From positions 1-11,971 of the forward strand of contig JALFCJ010000066.1 of the NCBI GenBank assembly GCA_022771185.1: a DNA stretch of 11,971 bases. Reading direction: 5' to 3'. Of the stretch, positions 1 to 4,907 are shown one piece after another. The notes below the pieces were generated by a model that ran no database searches, had not been told where the DNA came from, and was given only the letters and a program-made list of their open reading frames with translations. This DNA is from Spirochaetales bacterium (lineage in GTDB: Bacteria > Spirochaetota > Spirochaetia > Sphaerochaetales > Sphaerochaetaceae). The number at the start of each line of letters is the position of its first letter. Within the stretch, counting starts at the first letter, position 1. The position numbers and the translations under genes were made by a program.

Positions 1-759
1 AAGTTTATAAATTGTATTAGCCTCACCTTTAACCTCGCCTTTAGCCTCGCTGTCTTTTATCAAGTCTTCAATCGCCTTGCACACGTTGTCATCTCCTCCA
101 TCCATATCTACGTTTGTAAGCTCCGAGACCAGCTTCAGAGTTATCTCGTCAAGATGCGTGAACCTCTAGTCACTATTAATATAACCGCAAAATGCATCTT
201 TGTCCGACTTATATTTGATCACCTTCAGTACTAGATCCAAATCCGTCTTGAATCCTTCCATCTCCTCCTCGTCCATTCCGTGCGGGTCTATCACCAGCAT
301 CCTGACGCTGACCATCAAAGGGCCCAATAATTTCAAATCATCCTTTGAGAAGTAGTCTTCAAGACTCGTTGGCCCCTGCCATTCATCGTCGCTCATGTTG
401 AGTACGACTATGAATACATGCTTTAGCTCCTCCTTCAGACTCAGCTTCCAGTCATATAGAAGAAGAGAAGTGATGCCAGCCCTGATGAGCATGTGTGCGT
501 CGAATTTGGATTGGTTCTCCAGCCCTATGTGGCAGAACGTAGTTGTATTGTCGTCCGATAGTCTTACCTTGTATAACTTGTCCAATAGCTTCTCCATGTA
601 AATCCTTGTATCCAGGAACGACACTACGGGATCCTCTATAACTATCTCCGATAGTCCGGCGTCTATACCGAGTCTCCTCAATGCAAGCGTCAGGAGTTCC
701 TTAGCTCTTCCAAGGTCTGAGAAGTAGAGCTTCGACGCCCTGTCTTTACCTTTCTCCAT
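1..759 (-). pseudogene. Rpn-family PD-(D/E)XK nuclease/putative transposase, interrupted by an in-frame amber stop; 3' end outside window
   Basis: The gene starts at ATG 757-759 behind a GAGGAGG ribosome site at 764-770. It reads 197 codons to a TAG at 166-168. In the same frame the sequence stays open for 55 more codons to the window edge. That extension (starting RFTHLD, containing NVCKAIEDLI and then KGEVKGEA) looks like the normal C-terminal part of this family, as I remember it. The first part also fits: an N-terminal 'KDRASKLYFSD' segment, an 'IGLENQ' motif near residues 78-83 matching the E-x-Q active-site strand, and 'DEWQGPTSLEDYF' near residues 126-138. The amber codon lies between Asp197 and Arg-Phe, where relatives often have Glu, so a single GAG-to-TAG change would explain it. 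Rpn-like proteins are DNA nucleases linked to recombination and phage defence. The truncated product keeps the nuclease core, so residual activity is possible. Family assignment is from motif memory; the interruption is seen directly. Confidence 0.75.
17..52. repeat. Three tandem 12-bp units encoding the charged GE-rich tail of the Rpn gene
   Basis: On the plus strand the units are TTAGCCTCACCT, TTAACCTCGCCT and TTAGCCTCGCTG, back to back at 17-28, 29-40 and 41-52, with one to three differences between them. Read on the minus strand they encode the (E/K)-G-E-A/V repeat at the end of the Rpn protein. Such repeats are common in this family and can change copy number by slippage. Confidence 0.7.
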
Positions 760-774
760 TTTTCCTCCTCATAT

Positions 775-804
775 TTATAACGCGAAAAAACGGAAAACTG
801 ACAA
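775..804 (-). promoter_or_regulatory. Candidate promoter of the Rpn gene
   Basis: On the minus strand a TTGTCA box (799-804) lies 18 bp from TTATAA (775-780), just upstream of the ribosome site of the Rpn gene. The -35 matches five of six consensus bases and the -10 is fair. The predicted transcript would start roughly 10 bases before the ATG, a very short leader that barely includes the ribosome site. The assignment is therefore tentative. Confidence 0.35.
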
Positions 805-1053
805 ATGGAAAATAGGACTTTTCTGGGTTTTAACTACATGAACTTAAAGCACTATAAAGAATAAAAAATCTTAAATTATTTTTTTGATGTTAAATTGAAA
901 AGTAACATGTTTTCGTCGTTATGACTCTACAATGATAAGAGTTATCTGGTTTGATGGCCTTATAAAAAAGCAATCTTGGTTCAAATCAAACCAAGAAGGA
1001 TGACCTTTAATAAGAATCGGATGAGCCTCTTTTTTATCCCTTTACGAAGAATA
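805..1053. other. Non-coding decayed stretch between Rpn gene and hipA remnant
   Basis: No gene with a start codon, ribosome site and recognisable product is visible on either strand. The minus strand has a 40-codon stop-free stretch (922-1041) in the same frame as the hipA remnant, but I recognise nothing HipA-like in its translation and it has no start. It may be filler left after a deletion that removed most of hipA. Confidence 0.5.
964..995 (-). terminator. Weak candidate terminator downstream of hipB and the hipA remnant
   Basis: CTTGGTT (975-981) and AACCAAG (989-995) form a 7-bp stem with a 7-base loop. On the minus strand it is followed a few bases later by a run of six T (964-969). 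The stem has only three G-C pairs and the T run does not follow directly, so this is a weak call. Confidence 0.3.
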
Positions 1054-1173
1054 TCAGGTTCTTTCTGGCAATTTCACATCATCATCTGAATACTTAAAAC
1101 TAATTCCAGTGCTTGCTTCAGTAAAAATTTATCCAACAAGTTTTCCTATGTGATAAACATTTAGTGTTTTCAT
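1054..1173 (-). pseudogene. Degenerate N-terminal fragment of a HipA-type toxin kinase
   Basis: An ATG at 1171-1173 overlaps the hipB stop codon by ATGA, the usual arrangement of hipBA operons. The frame reads MKTLNVYHIGKLVG, hits TAA at 1129-1131, continues IFTEASTGISFKYSDDDVKL then PERT, and ends at TGA (1054-1056). Apart from the stop this matches the start of HipA-family proteins: a strand with 'G(K/E)LVG', then 'G..SF.Y', then a Pro-rich turn before the missing 'LSLSLPL' motif. HipA is a serine/threonine kinase that phosphorylates aminoacyl-tRNA synthetases and causes dormancy. The kinase domain is absent here, so no toxin can be made. The overlap and stops are seen directly; the HipA identity is from remembered family features over only about 38 residues. 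Confidence 0.65.
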
Positions 1174-1379
1174 CTGTTATTAGCCTCAATGTCTATTCCG
1201 AATATTCTGGCAACATTCAGCACTTTATCTATTTCAAGAGTAGGCTTACCGTTTTCGAGTTCTGACAAGAATCTTACTCCCACTCCAGCAATAGAAGCCG
1301 CTTCTTTTTGTGTCATATTTATTTTTTTTCTTTTCTCTTTAACTAGTAGGCCTATGTCTTTTACGGAAGTAATGATCAT
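1170..1379 (-). CDS. HipB-type helix-turn-helix antitoxin/regulator (Xre family), orphaned
   Basis: This 69-residue protein is essentially one Xre/Cro-type helix-turn-helix domain. Residues 22-46 (MTQKEAASIAGVG...FLSELENGK) hold the two DNA-contacting helices, followed by 'LEIDKVLNVARIFGIDIE', typical of the short HipB/y4mF-like antitoxins of about 70 residues. HipB represses its own operon and neutralises HipA. Here the downstream hipA, overlapping by ATGA, is a broken remnant, so the protein can act only as a repressor or against a HipA elsewhere. No Shine-Dalgarno sequence lies before the ATG, and a -10-like TATATT sits about 6 bases upstream, suggesting a leaderless transcript. The reading frame itself shows no decay. 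Alternative: a solitary Xre regulator unrelated to a toxin, made less likely by the hipA scrap. Confidence 0.8.
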   Translation of the reverse strand: MIITSVKDIGLLVKEKRKKINMTQKEAASIAGVGVRFLSELENGKPTLEIDKVLNVARIFGIDIEANNR

Positions 1380-1385
1380 ATAAAT

Positions 1386-1456
1386 AATATATATTCCCGA
1401 ACGGGAAAAAGCAATGAATAATTATCAACTGTTCCTAAAATATTCCCTAACGGTAA
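1386..1456 (-). promoter_or_regulatory. hipB promoter with two related operator palindromes
   Basis: TTCCCGAACGGGAA at 1394-1407 is a perfect inverted repeat of TTCCCG around AA. TTCCCTAACGGTAA at 1443-1456 is the same sequence with two changes. Their centres are 49 bp apart. On the minus strand a TTGCTT box, a 17-bp spacer and TATATT place the first palindrome inside the spacer, where a bound repressor would block RNA polymerase. HipB-type proteins are known to bind paired palindromes upstream of their operons, so autoregulation is the natural reading. The repeats are seen directly; the promoter boxes and the binding protein are inferred. Confidence 0.6.
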
Positions 1457-1489
1457 TAATTGGTATTTTTAACATAAACTTAATACTTT

Positions 1490-1519
1490 GAAATAGAAAG
1501 AGCTGGCAATGCCAGCTCT
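1490..1519 (-). terminator. Rho-independent terminator of the large minus-strand operon
   Basis: AGAGCTGGC (1499-1507) and GCCAGCTCT (1511-1519) form a perfect 9-bp, GC-rich stem with a 3-base loop. On the minus strand it is followed by TTTCTATTTC. It lies about 137 bases beyond the U32 gene stop codon and before the hipB promoter, so it would end the operon transcript. The tail is not a pure T run, but the stem is strong. Confidence 0.65.
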
Positions 1520-1655
1520 CACATGTATATACGGAAAAGGGTCTGAAAATCCCAAACTTTAATCTGTTTTCATCTAAGCATGGAAAAAGTTGCCTGTCAA
1601 CTACCGAGGTTGAATTTACCCACTACATTCATAGTTAATGTTAACCATAGGCATA
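1520..1655 (-). other. 3' untranslated region of the U32 gene
   Basis: I see no gene, repeat or convincing structure between the U32 stop codon and the terminator hairpin. An imperfect inverted repeat near 1630-1650 has mismatches and only a two-base loop, so I give it no meaning. Confidence 0.4.
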
Positions 1656-3692
1656 CTATTGTGGGGTCCTCTCCAAAACAGTAAGGCAGGAACGTACCTT
1701 TAGAGTAAAGTGATCCGGTGCTTGATATAGCTTGTAGTCATATTTTCCCTTACAACCTTTACACTCCTCTCCAAGGGCATCATGACGGTAGCAGGTTCGT
1801 GAAATGAAGTACGGAGGTTCAAAATTCGTCACAGAAGGCTTCCAAATCCAATTATTAGGACATTGTTTTCTTTCAAACCAAAGGTATCCTCCAACCAATG
1901 AAGGTATGTTTTCATAGAAAAGAAGGGCTGTAAATCTATTGGATGCATATAGCCAGATGTCGATAAAATAAGAAAACTCTGGATGAGCTTTTGCAAAGTT
2001 TATCTGCCCGATGTTATTCAGACCTATTGTTACGTTTTCCTTTCCTTCGACATTTTTTAGCGCCATATTCCAGATTTTTTCTTCATCGAATGATACAGGA
2101 GGAAGCGTGATATAAGTTCTATCTCCAATGGTTATTGGATCAATAGACCAAGGTAGATCAGAGGAAAGAAGCATCCTATCTGGAAGGGTAATGGACTTTA
2201 TTTCCTCTTTTGTTTCTTTGATCTTTTTCTTTATTATCTCTGTTTGATCCAAAGATTCGTAGAAAGATCTTCTGAATTCCTTAAGTATTGAAGGAGGGAT
2301 GAATGGGTTTGTTAAGCCTGAGTTATTTGTATAAGTCATACGCGAAAGAGTGTTCTTTGAAGTTCCTGATTCTCTAAATGCACTCTCTATTCTTTCTTCC
2401 GCTTTTACTTCTGACTTGGACTCGTTTAGAGTCAATTCTTTCTCTTTTGTAACGCCCAATGCCTTTGCAATTATCTTGTCTCTCTCAAGAGAAATGGAAA
2501 TATCTACAGGCTTTCTAAAAAGAGGAATATTTGTGTTCTGTGTTTTTTCTTTCTTCGTCGAGTCTGATATTTTGTAGATTTCTTTTCCAACGAGCTTATC
2601 TCTGGAATCGATTTTGACTTTAATAAATCCTCTGCCTTTTCCTATTACGTTTGCTGAGAATTTCTCTGAGACAGGAAGAGAGTTTTTATCCAGAGTGAAG
2701 TACTGAAGGCCATCATGAGACTCTACATTCACTTCAGATTCTATTGTCCTGATGCTTCCTTCTTCTTTTACTATTCTTCCCACTCTTACTCCCATATGGC
2801 CCGGGTATCCACCGGAGAGGAGGGAAGGGCGGTCTTTCTTGTAGTTAAGATAACCGTCTCCACTCTTTCTAAGGAATGTAACTGCGGCATTTTCTCTCTC
2901 TTTTTCGTCTACATAACCCCTATCGAGAATGCCTCTATAATAACGTGCTACATATGCGTAGTATTCAGGACTCTTTAGTCTTCCTTCCACTTTTGCGCTG
3001 TCTATACCCATTCTGTCCAAAGCCAGTATCTCTTCTCCTGCATCCATATCTTCCATGGAGAAGAAGTATCCTTTTTTCCCTGTCTCTTCGTCTGTGAACC
3101 AAGACCTACAGATCTGAGCACATTCCCCACCGTTGGCGGATCTATGGCATTTGATGGCGGACGCAGAGCATAGCCCCGAGAAACCATAACAAAGTGCTCC
3201 ATGTATAAAGGCTTTTATTTCTATATCAGGGCAGTCTCGTCTGATCTTCTCGATTTCTTTGAGATTTAGCTCTCGGGATAACACGACTCTTTCAAAGCCT
3301 AAATCTTGCAGGACTTTGACACCTTGTGTCGTATGGACAGCAAGCTGGGTTGATGCGTGTAGAGGAATAGATGGATAGTATTTCCTGACAATATCAGCAA
3401 CCCCCAAGTCCTGTACGATGATGCCATCTGTTCCATAGAACTCAACCATATCAAGAGTATCGATAAGAGAGGGCATAGATTCGTCATCTATGAGAGTGTT
3501 TATGGTTATATATGTCTTTTTATTGTTTTCAAGGCTATAGCGTCTGATCTTGGATAGATCCTCTTCTGAAAAGTTGACAGCCCCTTTTCTTGCAGAGAAG
3601 TCTTTAAGACCAAAGTAAACGGCATCTGCTCCGTTCTGCAGTGCCGTCAATGCTCCAGATAAACTTCCTGCCGGTAATGCTAATTCAATCAT
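1656..3692 (-). CDS. U32 'peptidase'-family protein with DUF3656-like domain, RlhA-type RNA hydroxylation candidate
   Basis: This 678-residue protein begins with the U32 TIM-barrel ('ELALPAGSLSGALTALQNGADAVYFG'). It carries the family signature at 162-177 (FIHGALCYGFSGLCSA), with Lys where the classical pattern has Glu. Cysteines 168, 175, 182, 191 and 195 can supply the four ligands of the [4Fe-4S] cluster known in several U32 proteins. A middle segment at about 395-480 resembles DUF3656, and a C-terminal cysteine group (634, 644, 647, 669) follows. This length and order match E. coli RlhA, which hydroxylates C2501 of 23S rRNA; others (TrhP, UbiU/V) hydroxylate tRNA or ubiquinone precursors. 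Proteolysis is an old label with little support. The substrate here cannot be read from sequence; rRNA is my first guess. It is last in the operon, 36 bp after the dehydrogenase gene, with a poor ribosome site, so translation may partly depend on the upstream gene. Confidence 0.8.
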   Translation of the reverse strand: MIELALPAGSLSGALTALQNGADAVYFGLKDFSARKGAVNFSEEDLSKIRRYSLENNKKTYITINTLIDDESMPSLIDTLDMVEFYGTDGIIVQDLGVADIVRKYYPSIPLHASTQLAVHTTQGVKVLQDLGFERVVLSRELNLKEIEKIRRDCPDIEIKAFIHGALCYGFSGLCSASAIKCHRSANGGECAQICRSWFTDEETGKKGYFFSMEDMDAGEEILALDRMGIDSAKVEGRLKSPEYYAYVARYYRGILDRGYVDEKERENAAVTFLRKSGDGYLNYKKDRPSLLSGGYPGHMGVRVGRIVKEEGSIRTIESEVNVESHDGLQYFTLDKNSLPVSEKFSANVIGKGRGFIKVKIDSRDKLVGKEIYKISDSTKKEKTQNTNIPLFRKPVDISISLERDKIIAKALGVTKEKELTLNESKSEVKAEERIESAFRESGTSKNTLSRMTYTNNSGLTNPFIPPSILKEFRRSFYESLDQTEIIKKKIKETKEEIKSITLPDRMLLSSDLPWSIDPITIGDRTYITLPPVSFDEEKIWNMALKNVEGKENVTIGLNNIGQINFAKAHPEFSYFIDIWLYASNRFTALLFYENIPSLVGGYLWFERKQCPNNWIWKPSVTNFEPPYFISRTCYRHDALGEECKGCKGKYDYKLYQAPDHFTLKVRSCLTVLERTPQ

Positions 3693-3728
3693 AGTGATAT
3701 CTTAGCTTTTGAAAGAGGAAAATGATAG

Positions 3729-4907
3729 TCAGCTTCTAGCCAATCTGTATATATCTGATATTTCTTTCTCTCCCAGCTTGAACGAGTCTCCGATTGTTCT
3801 TTTTCTGTGGAATGTTGCACCAAAAGAAAGATCTGAAATATCGTCCTCTGTCAAATCTATTCCAAGACCATTTATTCTTATAGGCATTTCGATAGACAAG
3901 AAGAACTTCTCCATTTGATCAATCGTTTCTCTAGCAACTTTTTCTTTTTCTCCCTCTAGAGAGAAGAGCTTTTTTCCAAGTATATATAGTCGCTCTTCAA
4001 TGGAAGGGAATACGTACCTAGCCCAGCTTGACCAAATGGCGGTAAGTCCTGCTCCATGAGCTACATCAAACTTTGCAGAGAGCTCGTGCTCCATTTGGTG
4101 GCATGCCCAGTCGCCACGGCTATCTGCACCCATATTCATCAAGCCGTTGTGAGATAGTGCTCCCGCCCACATTAAGTTGGCTCTTGCGTCATAGTTTGTG
4201 GGGTCTGTAAGAGCTATGGGAGTGTAGGTCATCACTGTTTTTAGTAGTGCCACTGAGAGATCATCTGTCAGCATAAGGCCGTCTCCACTATGAAAGAAAC
4301 GCTCCAAAGTATGCATCATTATGTCTGCAGATCCACTTGCCGTCTGATAGCGGGAAACTGAATAAGTAAGCTCTGGGTTGAGGAAAGCATACTTAGGTCT
4401 TCCCCATTCAGAGTTAAGTCCACGCTTATATCCAGGTCCTTCGTCGTTTGAAATGACACTTGAAGCGCTCATCTCGCTGCCGGTTGCCGAGAGAGTGAGG
4501 ATGACAGCCAAAGGAAAAGCACCTTTTACTTTTCTTTCTCCCAAATAATAGTCCCAAATATCGCCTTCTTGATTAAATAAGCCGTAAGCAATGGCTTTTG
4601 CGCTATCGATAACGCTACCTCCGCCAAGAGCTATTATTATCTCGGATTCATGCTCCTTGGCTTTTTCTATGGCTTCTCTTACCTTCGTCACTCTTGGGTT
4701 AGGTACTACGCCGCCTACCTTGATTATGTCGATTCCATTTTCCTTTAGGTCTTTTTCAATCCTAGCCAAGAGACCGGATTCTACTGCACTCTTTCCTCCA
4801 AAGTGCAACAGAGCCCTCTTATATCCATCTTTCTTTAGAGTCTGACCAAGTTTGGTTTCAGCTCCTTTTCCAAAAAGAACTCTGGTAGGTGTATAGTATT
4901 CAGTCAT
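3729..4907 (-). CDS. Iron-containing alcohol/aldehyde dehydrogenase (YqhD/butanol dehydrogenase type)
   Basis: This complete 392-residue group III alcohol dehydrogenase would reduce short-chain aldehydes to alcohols, or the reverse, with NAD(P)H in the cytoplasm. The coenzyme loop is GGGSVIDSAK at 95-104. The metal ligands are Asp195, His199, His270 and His284, in the same spacing as the four ligands of E. coli YqhD. 'ATGSEMSASSVIS' at 141-153 is also typical of the butanol-dehydrogenase subgroup. NADPH preference is likely for that subgroup but not proven by sequence. The start ATG (4905-4907) lies inside the end of the preceding gene, overlapping by 8 bp, with GGAGAG at 4913-4918 as ribosome site, so the two are translationally linked. 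It may dispose of reducing power in fermentation; why it sits beside a receiver-dikinase protein is unknown. Confidence 0.92.
   Translation of the reverse strand: MTEYYTPTRVLFGKGAETKLGQTLKKDGYKRALLHFGGKSAVESGLLARIEKDLKENGIDIIKVGGVVPNPRVTKVREAIEKAKEHESEIIIALGGGSVIDSAKAIAYGLFNQEGDIWDYYLGERKVKGAFPLAVILTLSATGSEMSASSVISNDEGPGYKRGLNSEWGRPKYAFLNPELTYSVSRYQTASGSADIMMHTLERFFHSGDGLMLTDDLSVALLKTVMTYTPIALTDPTNYDARANLMWAGALSHNGLMNMGADSRGDWACHQMEHELSAKFDVAHGAGLTAIWSSWARYVFPSIEERLYILGKKLFSLEGEKEKVARETIDQMEKFFLSIEMPIRINGLGIDLTEDDISDLSFGATFHRKRTIGDSFKLGEKEISDIYRLARS

Noticed and set aside
166..168. TAG as a coding codon (pyrrolysine or altered genetic code)
   Set aside because: The U32 gene ends normally at TAG, and no pyrrolysine context is visible, so a plain nonsense mutation is simpler.
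922..1041. 40-codon stop-free stretch in the hipA remnant frame
   Set aside because: It has no start codon or ribosome site, and I could not match its translation to HipA; listed only as part of the decayed region.
1630..1650. Imperfect inverted repeat around GTTAAC after the U32 gene
   Set aside because: The arms contain mismatches and leave a two-base loop; not convincing as hairpin or operator.
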